From contig CAWEWZ010000002.1 in NCBI GenBank assembly GCA_963812885.1, forward strand, positions 310,001 to 374,000: DNA of 64,000 bases, read 5' to 3'. The stretch is from Bog-756 sp963812885 (GTDB lineage Bacteria; Actinomycetota; Acidimicrobiia; Acidimicrobiales; RAAP-2). Position 1 is the stretch's first letter. Every line of letters begins with the position of its first letter. The notes under the pieces were generated by a model. The model did no database searches. It saw nothing but the letters and a program-made list of their open reading frames with translations, and was not told the origin of the DNA. Positions 27,605 to 36,163 of this stretch are shown piece by piece. The translations under genes were made by a program, and so were the position numbers.

Positions 27605-28829
27605 ATGTCCGGTGATGCCCGCTATGTCATCATCTCGGCGGACTGCCACGGTGGGGCCGACCTCCTCCACTATCGGGACTACCTCCCGAGCAAGCTCCAT
27701 CCCCAGTTCGACGCCTGGGCCCGCGAGTACCGGGTGCCGTTCGACGATCTCATGGGCGAGGACGCCAGCCGGAACTGGGACCACCACCGGCGCCAGGCCG
27801 AGCTCGAGGCGGACGGGATCGTCGCCGAAGTGGTCTTTCCCAACACGATCCCCCCCTTCTATCCCGAGCCGTCCTTGAAGGCCCAGGTGCCAGGGGCGAC
27901 CGAGGGCGACCTCGCGCTTCGTTGGGCCGGGCTGCGGGCCCACAACCGGTGGCTGGCCGACTTCTGTGCCGCGGCGCCGGGACGCCGACTGGGCATCGTC
28001 CAGATCATGCTCCACGACGTCCCGGCGGCGGTCGCCGAAGTGGAATGGGCGGCCGAAGCGGGCATGACCGCCGGGATCCTCCTGCCCGGTGCGCCTCCGG
28101 GGTCGGGCCTCGAGCCGCTCTATTCGCGGGTCTACGACCCGCTCTGGCGGGCCTGCGAGGTGGCCGGTCTTCCCATCAACCACCACAGCGGCAGCGCGGT
28201 CCCGGCCCTGGGTGACGCCGACATCGAGAAGGTCATGTTCATGCTCGAGGTCACCTGGTGGGCGCACCGGTCCCTCTGGCATCTCATCTTCGCCGGTGTC
28301 CTCGAGCGCCATCCGGACCTTCAGTTCGTCTTCACCGAGCAGGGAACCGCCTGGATACCCGAGACTCTCGGAACGCTCGACTTCTTCTTCTCGAGAATGG
28401 GCAGTGCGACCGGGAGCCAGGAGCTCGAGTGGGGAGGAGCGGTCGTCTCACAGCTCTCGATGCGGCCGAGCGAGTACTGGGCCCGCCAGTGCCACGTCGG
28501 GTCCAGTTTCATGCGCCCGGCCGAAGCGGCGATGCGACACGCCGTCGGCGTCGACAAGATCATGTGGGGCAGTGACTACCCCCATCGGGAGTCGAGCTAT
28601 CCGTTCAGCCACGAGGCCCTCCGGCTGTCATTCGCCGGCATCGATCCCGTCGAAGTCCAACAGATGCTCGGGGGCAACGCCGCCGACCTCTTCGGATTCG
28701 ACCTGGAAGAGCCTCAGAGATGTCGCCCAACGGGTGGGTCCGACCCACGACGAGATCAACCGACCACTGCGTCCTTCGGAGATTCCGAGCGAGGCCGGGC
28801 GATGCCCGGCCTTCGCCGGCGTCACCTGA
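27605..28829 (+). CDS. Amidohydrolase-2 family (ACMSD-like) metal-dependent hydrolase/decarboxylase
   Basis: A TIM-barrel amidohydrolase of about 408 residues (PF04909 type). Metal and catalytic sites are visible: SADCHGG at the N-terminus, INHHSGSA in the middle, VFTEQGTAW, and the C-terminal GSDYPHRE aspartate. Relatives act on carboxylated or ring-derived substrates, as decarboxylases or hydrolases. ATG 27605 follows GGGGGAGG. Near 28712 the frame shifts: the family-like tail (RDVAQRVGPTHDEINRPL) lies in another frame that ends at 28829. The unshifted frame runs on to 29047 through the next gene and is not believed. It is the first gene of a four-gene operon and has a paralogue at its end. 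Confidence 0.85.
28793..28819. repeat. REP-like palindrome, copy 1
   Basis: GGCCGGGC-GAT-GCCCGGCC (28793-28811) runs into a second short hairpin. Read on the minus strand, 28819-28801 (CCGGCGAAGGCCGGGCATC) matches 56585-56603 at 16 of 19 positions. Both copies sit at the 3' end of a gene. Confidence 0.5.
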
Positions 28830-28872
28830 CATCGCGAGAGCACACTGGAGCAACCAACGACGAAGGAGCCTC

Positions 28873-29652
28873 ATGGGAACCATCCGTTACGGAGCACGAT
28901 CCGAAGAGCAACTGCGGAACCGCGAGGTCGAAGCGACCTCGGTCGACGTCTGGGCCACCACACTCGTCGCCACCTACCTCACCGATCCTGAGGTCATCGC
29001 CGCTGTCCTCCCGCCCCCGATCGAACCCGGTGCCGAACCACTGGTGAAGGTGACCGTGGCCACCGTCGACATCCCCGGCTATCCGACGTTCGGCGCCGGC
29101 AGTTTCTCGGTGCGGGCCCGCCACGAGGGAACCGATGGGTACTACGCCCTCCTCATGCCCATGACCACCGAGCAGTCGGTGATCGGCGGCCGGGAGACCT
29201 TCGGAGAGCCCAAGAAACTCGGGACGGTGGATCTCGACCGTCAGGGTGACCGGGTGACCGGAACCTTCGCCCGGATGGGCACCGAGATCGTCAAGGTCAG
29301 CGGACAGGTGACCCGTGAGCTCGAGCTGCCCGACACCGAGACTCGGACCGACTTCTACTTCAAGTTCCTCCCGTCCCCCGACGGCAAGGGTTTCGACAGC
29401 GATCCCGCCCTCGTCTACTGCCATCGGACCGAGCAGACCCGCAAACTCGAAGAAGTCTCCGGCGAGGTGCTCCTCCGCGATTCCCGATTCGACCCGGTGG
29501 CCGACCTCCCGGTCCGTGAACTGGTAGGAATCCATCTGGCCGACCGAAGCAGTATTCAGCGGGGCGAGATCCACGGGACCGTTCCCGGTGAATGGATCCG
29601 CCCGTACGTGCATCAGCGCTATGACGACCTGTCGCCGGTGGGCTCCGAATGA
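28873..29652 (+). CDS. Acetoacetate decarboxylase-family protein
   Basis: A 259-residue cytoplasmic enzyme of the acetoacetate decarboxylase superfamily. The active-site block GRETFGEPKKLGTV carries the lysine pair (K114-K115). In acetoacetate decarboxylase one of these forms the Schiff base and its neighbour lowers the pKa. The PMTTEQSVIGGRE approach strand also fits. Relatives in actinomycete catabolic clusters catalyse decarboxylation, aldol or dehydratase reactions rather than acetone formation, so the true reaction is open. ATG 28873 has GAAGGAG upstream. Its stop overlaps the SDR start (ATGA, 29649-29652), giving tight coupling. Confidence 0.85.
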   Translation: MGTIRYGARSEEQLRNREVEATSVDVWATTLVATYLTDPEVIAAVLPPPIEPGAEPLVKVTVATVDIPGYPTFGAGSFSVRARHEGTDGYYALLMPMTTEQSVIGGRETFGEPKKLGTVDLDRQGDRVTGTFARMGTEIVKVSGQVTRELELPDTETRTDFYFKFLPSPDGKGFDSDPALVYCHRTEQTRKLEEVSGEVLLRDSRFDPVADLPVRELVGIHLADRSSIQRGEIHGTVPGEWIRPYVHQRYDDLSPVGSE

Positions 29653-30533
29653 TCGAGGATCTCGCCGGGCACGTTGCTGTCGTCACCGGTGGGGCCGGGG
29701 GCATCGGACGGGCCATGGGCGAGCGTTTCGCCCGCGAGGGGATGCGCGTGGTCCTGGCCGACGTGGACGACGATCCGCTCGGCGAGACCGTGGACAAGCT
29801 TCGGGCCGAGGGTCTCGAAGTCATCGGAGCCAACTGCGACGTCTCGGACTTCGGCTCGGTCGAACAGCTGCGCGACACGACCTTGAAGCACTTTGGTGCC
29901 GTCCATCTCCTCTGCAACAACGCCGGTATCGGTGCCGGGGCCGAGGGTGCGCTGTGGGAGCACGAGCTCAACGACTGGCGTTGGGCGTTCAACGTCAACG
30001 TGTACGGGGTCATCCACGGGATCAACGCCTTCGTCCCGACGATGATCGCGTCCGGAGCCCAAGGACATGTGGTCAACACCTCATCGGGTAACGGAGGGGT
30101 ATCGCCCCTGCGCGGCACACCTCAATACGCGGTGACCAAGGCGGCGGTGGTCACCCTGACCGAGTGCCTCTACGCCCAATTGCAGGATGCCGGCTCGGTC
30201 GTCGGGGCGTCGGTTCTCTTTCCCGGACCGAACATGCTCCGTACCGGAATCTTCAGCTCGTGGCGGGTGCGGCCGGCTGCGTTGGCCAAGGAGCGCCCGA
30301 GGCAGACCCCCTACCCGACCATCGAGGACATCGAGGGTCAAATGGCGGCGGCCGGCATCGAGGTCCACTACACCGAGCCGGCCGAGGTCGCCGACCAGGT
30401 GGTGCACGCCGTACGGTCCGGGGATTTCTGGATCATGGCGCCAAGCGATTCGATCGACGCCCAGATCGAGGCCCGGTCCCGATCCATGCTCAAACGCACG
30501 AACCCCACCTACCTGCGGGAAGTCCCCGGATGA
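29649..30533 (+). CDS. Short-chain dehydrogenase/reductase
   Basis: A 294-residue NAD(P)-dependent Rossmann enzyme. The cofactor motif TGGAGGIGRAMG lies near the N-terminus, and an aspartate in VVLADVDDD suggests NAD preference. NNAG (LLCNNAGIG), the catalytic serine (NTSSGNGG) and YxxxK (YAVTK) are all present. The long C-terminal part resembles SDRs of terpenoid and steroid clusters. It is coupled to the acetoacetate-decarboxylase-like gene by a 4-base overlap and followed after 28 bases by a second amidohydrolase, so it probably oxidises or reduces a hydroxyl/keto intermediate of the same pathway. Confidence 0.88.
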   Translation: MIEDLAGHVAVVTGGAGGIGRAMGERFAREGMRVVLADVDDDPLGETVDKLRAEGLEVIGANCDVSDFGSVEQLRDTTLKHFGAVHLLCNNAGIGAGAEGALWEHELNDWRWAFNVNVYGVIHGINAFVPTMIASGAQGHVVNTSSGNGGVSPLRGTPQYAVTKAAVVTLTECLYAQLQDAGSVVGASVLFPGPNMLRTGIFSSWRVRPAALAKERPRQTPYPTIEDIEGQMAAAGIEVHYTEPAEVADQVVHAVRSGDFWIMAPSDSIDAQIEARSRSMLKRTNPTYLREVPG

Positions 30534-30561
30534 CCGCCCGATCACGCGAGGAGAGACATCG

Positions 30562-31833
30562 GTGAAGAACTACACGGTGATCTCGGCGGACTGTCATGCC
30601 GGGTTGCCCAACCAGGAATACCGCGAGTGGCTCGATCCCGCATTTCGCGACACCTTCGACCAGCACCTGGCGGCACGGGCCGCCATGGAGTCGGAACTGG
30701 CCGAACGGGGCCTCCGCAACGAGGAATTCGCCGAGGAGTGGGAGAGCGAGAATGCCGAGGGGCTCCGGGGTGGCTGGGACGCCCGTCGGCGTGACGAGGA
30801 GCTCAACGCCGACGGCGTCGTCGGTGAGGTCATCTTCCCCGACGCCGATGCAGTGACAGGTGGGGCATCTGCACCCTTCGGCGCCGGACTGGGCGCCACG
30901 GCTGACGTGCCCATCGATCTCCTGATGGCAGGGGCAAAAGCCCACAACCGGTGGCTGGCCGAGCTCTGCGCCGAGAGTCCCCATCGCCGGGCCGGAGTGG
31001 CCATCGTGCCCATCTTCGACGTCGACGCCGCGGTGGCCGAAATCCGCCGGGCGAGGGAATCCGGGCTCCGAGGAGGGATCCTCATTCCTTCGATGTGGCA
31101 GCCCTACGAGCCCTACCATGACGCCAAGTACGACCCGGTGTGGGCAGTCTGTTCGGAGCTCGAAATGCCGGTCCACGTCCATTCCGGAGCCGCCGACCGT
31201 GGCTCCTACGGCGAGCACGTCGGGATCTACATCGCCGAGGTCCGCTGGTGGTCGACCCGGCCCCTCTGGTTTCTCCTGTGGGCGGGAACATTCGAGCGGT
31301 TTCCATCCCTCACCTTCGTCACCACCGAGTGTGGGGCCTTCTGGGCCCCCGATCTGCTGTGGACGTCGGACATCGCCTACGACCGGGAGCACGCGGCAAA
31401 GAAACTCGGAAAGCAGCTGACCGATCATCTCTCCATGAGGCCCAGCGAGTACTTCGACCGGAACTGCTTCATCGGTGCCTCGAACACCAGGCGGCGGGAG
31501 TTGGCCAGGCGCTACGAGATCGGCGTCGGAAACATCATGTGGGGCAACGATTTCCCCCATCCCGAAGGGACCTGGCCGCACACCAGGGAGTGGCTCGGCA
31601 AGGCATTTTGCGACATTCCAGTGGACGAGACCCAGCAGATCCTCGGCTTCAACGCCGCCGAGTGCTACCACTTCGACACCGAGGCCCTCCAACCCTTGGC
31701 CGACCAGTTCGGACCGACCCCTGAGGAGCTGGGTCAAACCGGCGACGATCTGCAGAAATGGGAGGGCCTGGCGGCCGCCGGTCGGCCCTGGCTGACCGGG
31801 AAGGAGGCCCTCGAGCTCCCCGTGCGCGACTGA
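30562..31833 (+). CDS. Amidohydrolase-2 family protein, second paralogue
   Basis: A 423-residue TIM-barrel amidohydrolase, intact. The N-terminus SADCHAGLPNQEYREWL is shared with the paralogue at 27605. Other ligand positions are VHVHSGAADR, FVTTECGAFW and GNDFPHPEG. Compared with its paralogue it has an extra helical insertion after residue 30, so the two probably act on different substrates or successive steps. GTG 30562 is preceded by GAGGAGAG. It is the last gene of the operon; the tail after residue 370 (FGPTPEELGQTGDD) is the family end that is frameshifted in the first copy. Confidence 0.88.
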   Translation: MKNYTVISADCHAGLPNQEYREWLDPAFRDTFDQHLAARAAMESELAERGLRNEEFAEEWESENAEGLRGGWDARRRDEELNADGVVGEVIFPDADAVTGGASAPFGAGLGATADVPIDLLMAGAKAHNRWLAELCAESPHRRAGVAIVPIFDVDAAVAEIRRARESGLRGGILIPSMWQPYEPYHDAKYDPVWAVCSELEMPVHVHSGAADRGSYGEHVGIYIAEVRWWSTRPLWFLLWAGTFERFPSLTFVTTECGAFWAPDLLWTSDIAYDREHAAKKLGKQLTDHLSMRPSEYFDRNCFIGASNTRRRELARRYEIGVGNIMWGNDFPHPEGTWPHTREWLGKAFCDIPVDETQQILGFNAAECYHFDTEALQPLADQFGPTPEELGQTGDDLQKWEGLAAAGRPWLTGKEALELPVRD

Positions 31834-31943
31834 CGACGGCCGGCCTGCCGGCCCGGGCCGATCCGCTCCCCCGCCCGGTTGCCGCAGACAGTCATGTCGC
31901 AATTCCGCCAGATAATGGCGCCGAACTGCGCCATGCTGGTGCG

Positions 31944-33416
31944 GTGATCGAAGATTTCGAACGTTGCTACATCGCCGTCCAATCCCGCGACCCGCGCTTC
32001 GACGGATGGTTCTTCACCGCGGTCACATCGACCGGGATCTACTGCCGGCCATCCTGCCCGGCGATGACCCCGATGCGGTCGAACGTCCGCTTCTATCCGT
32101 CAGCCGCCGCCGCCCAACGCGCCGGATTCCGCGCCTGCAAGCGTTGCCGTCCCAACGCCACCCCCGGCTCGCCCGAATGGGACACCCGAGCCGATGTGGT
32201 CGCCCGGGCCATGCGGCTCATCGCCGACGGTCTGGTCGACCGGGAGGGCGTTGCCGCACTGGCCGCCCGATTGGGGTACAGCGTCCGGCAGTTGGAACGA
32301 CTTCTCTCGGCCGAGGTCGGCGCCGGACCCATCGCCATCGCCCGGGCACAGCGCGCCCAGACGGCGCGGGTACTCATCGAGACCACACCGTTGTCCATGG
32401 CCGACGTGGCCTTTGCCGCAGGGTTCTCCAGCGTCCGTCAGTTCAACGACACGATCAGGACGGTATTCGCCAGTTCACCGACCGACCTCCGGTCACGTGT
32501 CGGCGAGGCGGCACGGTCGACGGGAGACGGCTCGGCGGCTCTCGACCTCCGTCTTCCGTTCCGTCAACCCCTGTGCCCCGACAATCTCATGGGACACTTG
32601 GCGGCAACCGCTGTCGCCGGCGTGGAGGAGGTCCGTGGTCTCACCTACCGGCGGACCCTGCGCCTCGACCATGGGCCGGGCATCGTCGAGCTCACTCCCA
32701 CTCCCGACCACATCCACTGCCGCGCCACCCTGTCCGACATGCGCGACCTGACGACGACCATTGCCCGTTGCCGATGGCTCCTCGACCTCGACGCCGACCC
32801 TGTCGCCGTCGACGCCCACCTGGCCGCCGACCCCTCCCTCCGCCCTGTGATCGACAAGGCTCCGGGCCGACGGGTGCCGCGATGCGTCGACGGCGGGGAG
32901 CTCGCCATCCGGGCCGTCCTCGGCCAACAGGTGTCGACCGAAGCCGCCCGCACCCATACCCACCGGATGGTGGTCGCCCACGGGGAGCCGGTGACCGATG
33001 GGCGCGGCGGGCTGACCCACCTGTTTCCGACGCCAGAGGCACTCCATCACGTGGATGCCGCCCTACCCGAGTCCCGACGCCACACCCTGTCGGCGTTGAT
33101 CGACGCGCTCAGACGGGGCCGTCTCGACCTCGGCCCGGGCTGTGACCGGACCGAGGCGCTCGCCGCTCTCGCCGACCTGCCGGGTATCGGGCCCTGGACC
33201 ACCAATGTGATCGCCATGCGCGCACTGGGCGATCCCGACGCCTTCCCGGCCTCCGACCTCGGCGTGCGACGCGGTGCCGGCTTGCTCGGTATCCCTTCGA
33301 CGATGGCCGCCCTCGACCGGTACGCCGACTCGTGGCGACCGTGGCGGGCCTATGCCGTGCAGTACTTGTGGTCGGTGACCGATCACCGCATCAACCAGTG
33401 GCCGCCGGCGGCGTGA
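31944..33416 (+). CDS. Ada-AraC-AlkA fusion: methyl-sensing regulator/3-methyladenine DNA glycosylase
   Basis: A 490-residue three-part protein of the adaptive response to DNA alkylation. Residues 1-75 form the Ada methylphosphotriester domain, with zinc/acceptor cysteines C34, C38 (YCRPSCPA), C65 and C68 (CKRCRP). Residues 80-175 form an AraC-type HTH (GYSVRQLERLL, FAAGFSSVRQFND). The rest is AlkA, with the HhH-GPD hairpin LPGIGPWTTNVIAMRALGDPD and catalytic aspartate in FPASDLGVR. Methylation of the Ada cysteine should turn it into an activator, while AlkA excises methylated purines. GTG 31944 gives the natural N-terminus. The ogt gene follows after 51 bases. Confidence 0.92.
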   Translation: MIEDFERCYIAVQSRDPRFDGWFFTAVTSTGIYCRPSCPAMTPMRSNVRFYPSAAAAQRAGFRACKRCRPNATPGSPEWDTRADVVARAMRLIADGLVDREGVAALAARLGYSVRQLERLLSAEVGAGPIAIARAQRAQTARVLIETTPLSMADVAFAAGFSSVRQFNDTIRTVFASSPTDLRSRVGEAARSTGDGSAALDLRLPFRQPLCPDNLMGHLAATAVAGVEEVRGLTYRRTLRLDHGPGIVELTPTPDHIHCRATLSDMRDLTTTIARCRWLLDLDADPVAVDAHLAADPSLRPVIDKAPGRRVPRCVDGGELAIRAVLGQQVSTEAARTHTHRMVVAHGEPVTDGRGGLTHLFPTPEALHHVDAALPESRRHTLSALIDALRRGRLDLGPGCDRTEALAALADLPGIGPWTTNVIAMRALGDPDAFPASDLGVRRGAGLLGIPSTMAALDRYADSWRPWRAYAVQYLWSVTDHRINQWPPAA

Positions 33417-33467
33417 CCAACGACACCCCGATCCGACAACCACGCTCCCCCGCTCAGAAGGAGAACC

Positions 33468-33992
33468 ATGAACACCACCACCGTCACCACCACCATCGAC
33501 AGCCCTCTCGGACCGTTGACGCTCTCGGCAACCGACGGCGTCCTTGTCGGGCTGTACATGCACGGGCAGCGCCATGCGCCGGCGGGACCCAGCGATCAGC
33601 GCAGGGATGACGCCTGGTTCTCCGACATCACCAGCCAACTCACCGCGTACTTTCAGGGTGATCTCCTCAATTTTGACGTGCCGCTCAGGCTCGACGGAAC
33701 CGCGTTCCAGTGCGACGTCTGGTCGCACCTTCGGGACATTCCCTACGGCGAGACCATCAGTTACGGCGAGCTCGCCCGGCGGGTGGGCAATCCCAATGCG
33801 TCGCGCGCCGTGGGGTTGGCCAACGGACGAAATCCGATCGCCGTCATCGTCCCCTGCCATCGGGTCATCGGTTCGAACGGTCAACTCACCGGCTATGGCG
33901 GCGGACTCGATCGCAAGACGTGGCTTCTCGATCACGAGGCTGCCCACCGGTCGGACCAAAACTCCCAAGCATCGCTCCTCGGTCGCGTGTAA
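33468..33992 (+). CDS. ogt: Methylated-DNA-protein cysteine S-methyltransferase (Ogt-like)
   Basis: A 174-residue suicide repair protein that transfers methyl from O6-methylguanine to its own cysteine. The acceptor is C130 in VIVPCHRVIG. The DNA-binding helix reads TISYGELARRVGNPNASRAVGLANGR around it, with NGR typical of the active fold. The N-terminal ribonuclease-like domain is present, so the length is standard. GAAGGAGAACC precedes ATG 33468. Together with the Ada-AlkA protein it restores the split form of the full Ada response, in one operon. Confidence 0.93.
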   Translation: MNTTTVTTTIDSPLGPLTLSATDGVLVGLYMHGQRHAPAGPSDQRRDDAWFSDITSQLTAYFQGDLLNFDVPLRLDGTAFQCDVWSHLRDIPYGETISYGELARRVGNPNASRAVGLANGRNPIAVIVPCHRVIGSNGQLTGYGGGLDRKTWLLDHEAAHRSDQNSQASLLGRV

Positions 33993-34004
33993 TAATCCCT
34001 TTTG

Positions 34005-35054
34005 ATGGTGACGGTGACCCTGGCGGATCTGGCGTATCGATATCGTCAATTCCTGATTGCCGTGGTCGGCGCGGGTGTCGTCATGGCCATGGCGCTCCTC
34101 ATGGCCGGTCTGGTCGGCGGCTTCGGAGCGGAGACCAATTCGACCATCGGCGGTGTTGGGGCCGATGCATGGGTGCTCACCAACGGCTCCGGTGGCCGTG
34201 TCGCGGCAGTCAGCGTGTTCCCGCAAGCAGCAACCGCGATCATCGCCCACGCTCCCGGAGTGACGCATGCCGACCCCTTGGTCATCCTGCCCCAGCAGAT
34301 CGCCCACGAGGGCACCAAGTCGGTGTCGGTCAACGTGATCGGCGCGAAGATCGGAGGGCTGGGCGACCCGCAGCAGGTCACCGCGGGCCGGCCGATCTCT
34401 GGACCCGGACAGGTCGTCGTCGACTCGAAGACCGGTGCCGCCGTAGGAAGTGTGATGACCATCGGGACCACGCCCTTCCGGGTGGTGGGCCAGATCCCGA
34501 ACCGTTCGCTCCTCGGTGGCACCTACGTCGTCTACGTGCCGCTGAGCAATGCGCAGGCCCTGGGTCTGGGAGGCCGCCCTTACGTCACGGCCGTGGTGAC
34601 GACGGGCGTACCCAAGACGGTTCCGGCCGGCCTGCAGGTGCTCACCACGAAGTCGGCCGAGCAGCAGACCCTCGCCGCCCTGGCTTCGGCCGTGTCGTCG
34701 ATCAACAACACCAAGATCCTCATGTGGGTCATCGCCGGCATCATCATCGCCGCCCTCCTGTACGTCTCGGCACTGCAGCGGGTACGGGATTTCGCCGTGC
34801 TCAAGGCTTTGGGTTCCTCGACCGCGACGCTGCTCGGCAGTCTGGCCTTGCAGGCCGTCATCGTGGCCCTGCTGGCCGCAGCGTTCGCCGCCATCATCTC
34901 CAACTTCATGGGAGGCATCTTCCAGCAACCCGTGGCGATACCGGACAGCGCCTTCATCACCTTGCCGATCATCGCCATTGTGGTGGGACTCATCTCCAGC
35001 CTCGTTGCCCTGCGCCAGGCAACGGGAGCCGATCCGGCGGCGGCGTTCGGCTGA
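34005..35054 (+). CDS. FtsX/MacB-type ABC transporter permease
   Basis: A 349-residue permease with one N-terminal helix (about residues 15-38), a large extracytoplasmic domain (about 45-235), and three C-terminal helices (about 245-335). This is the FtsX/LolE topology. The last cytoplasmic stretch ALRQATGADPAAAFG is a typical contact with the ATPase. Such complexes move lipids, lipoproteins or peptides out of the membrane or act as mechanical signal transmitters. ATG 34005 has no ribosome-binding site; TAATAAT lies eight bases upstream, overlapping the ogt stop. The ATPase gene follows after 3 bases. Confidence 0.85.
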   Translation: MVTVTLADLAYRYRQFLIAVVGAGVVMAMALLMAGLVGGFGAETNSTIGGVGADAWVLTNGSGGRVAAVSVFPQAATAIIAHAPGVTHADPLVILPQQIAHEGTKSVSVNVIGAKIGGLGDPQQVTAGRPISGPGQVVVDSKTGAAVGSVMTIGTTPFRVVGQIPNRSLLGGTYVVYVPLSNAQALGLGGRPYVTAVVTTGVPKTVPAGLQVLTTKSAEQQTLAALASAVSSINNTKILMWVIAGIIIAALLYVSALQRVRDFAVLKALGSSTATLLGSLALQAVIVALLAAAFAAIISNFMGGIFQQPVAIPDSAFITLPIIAIVVGLISSLVALRQATGADPAAAFG

Positions 35055-35057
35055 GCC

Positions 35058-36023
35058 ATGGCTTCCCTCACCGCCAAAGACCTGACCATGGAGTTCTCTT
35101 CCGGTGGTTACCGGGTCCGCCCCCTCCACGACTTCAGCTTCACCGCTGACGACGGTGAGTTGGTCGTCCTGCTGGGACCGTCGGGATGCGGCAAGACCAC
35201 CCTCCTCTCGTGCCTGGCCGGCCTGCTCACTCCCACGGCCGGCACGATCAGCCTCGACGACCAGGTCGTCTCCGGGCTGAGCGGCGCGGCGCTGTCCGAG
35301 TACCGCCGCCACACCGTCGGGGTCGTCTTCCAGGCGTTCAATCTGATACCGAGTCTCAACGCCCGCTCGAACGTCATGGTCCCCCTCCGTCTCGCCGGGG
35401 TCAGCGGCAAGGTCGCCCGTGAACGGGCAGACGTCCTGTTGGAGCAGGTCGGTCTCGACGAGCGGGGGCACCACCGGCCCGACCAGATGTCCGGCGGGCA
35501 GCAGCAGCGGGTGGCCATCGCCAGGGCCCTGGTCCAGGACCCGCCTCTGGTGCTGGCCGACGAACCCACCGCGCACCTCGACTACATCCAGGTCGAAGGC
35601 ATCCTCCGGCTGTTGCGGGAACTGGCCGGACCGGGTCGGCTGGTCATCGTGGCCACCCACGATGAACGGATCACCCAGCTCGCCGACCGGGTGGTGGAGC
35701 TGGTCCCCCACCTGCCCGACTCGGCCCGGGAGCCGCAGCCCGTCACGTTGACGGCTGGCCAGGTCCTGTTCAGTCAGGGGGACGACAGCGACCTCGTCTA
35801 CATCGTCGAGTCAGGTGAGGTGGAGATCTACCGCACCCGTGAGGACGGAACCGAAGAGCACCTGACCATCGTCAAGCAGGGCAGCTACTTCGGCGAGCTC
35901 GGGCCCCTGTTCAACCTGCCCCGGGCCGCCTCTGCCCGTGCTCTCACCGACGTGCAGCTCACTGGATACAGCGCCCGCCTCTTCCGCAGCCTCCATCCCA
36001 GCTCCAAGTCGTTCAGCGCCTGA
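35058..36023 (+). CDS. ABC transporter ATPase fused to a cyclic-nucleotide-binding domain
   Basis: A 321-residue ATPase of the MacB/LolD class. Walker A is GPSGCGKTT (40-48), the Q-loop is near VVFQAFN (89-95), the signature is MSGGQQQR (144-151), Walker B is LVLADEP (164-170) and the H-loop is ATHDE. After residue 225 a second domain follows: a Crp-like cNMP-binding fold with GQVLFSQGDDSD, YIVESGEVEIYR and the phosphate-binding cassette FGELGPLFNLPRAASARAL (278-296). This fusion suggests that cAMP, another nucleotide or a related ligand gates the transporter. It is co-transcribed with the FtsX-type permease, and a membrane GGDEF gene follows. Confidence 0.88.
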   Translation: MASLTAKDLTMEFSSGGYRVRPLHDFSFTADDGELVVLLGPSGCGKTTLLSCLAGLLTPTAGTISLDDQVVSGLSGAALSEYRRHTVGVVFQAFNLIPSLNARSNVMVPLRLAGVSGKVARERADVLLEQVGLDERGHHRPDQMSGGQQQRVAIARALVQDPPLVLADEPTAHLDYIQVEGILRLLRELAGPGRLVIVATHDERITQLADRVVELVPHLPDSAREPQPVTLTAGQVLFSQGDDSDLVYIVESGEVEIYRTREDGTEEHLTIVKQGSYFGELGPLFNLPRAASARALTDVQLTGYSARLFRSLHPSSKSFSA

Positions 36024-36163
36024 TCCAGGTGCCGGGCCGGCACGGCCGGACCCTGCGTGCGCTCGACGGAGACACCGACTCTGATCTGCTCTTTTCCGCC
36101 GATCCGGGCCGGCTGTCGGCACGCAGGGTAAAGGACCACCCGACCAGGGCCGATAACCCTACG

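Noticed and set aside
28713..29047. Continuation of the first amidohydrolase frame to 29047
   Set aside because: The extra sequence overlaps the acetoacetate-decarboxylase-like gene and lacks family similarity; the true tail is in another frame ending at 28829.
33063..35711. 882-codon minus-strand open frame opposite ada-alkA, ogt, the permease and the ATPase
   Set aside because: Antisense shadow; the composition is Gly/Asp/His-rich with no motifs, and four clear genes lie on the other strand.
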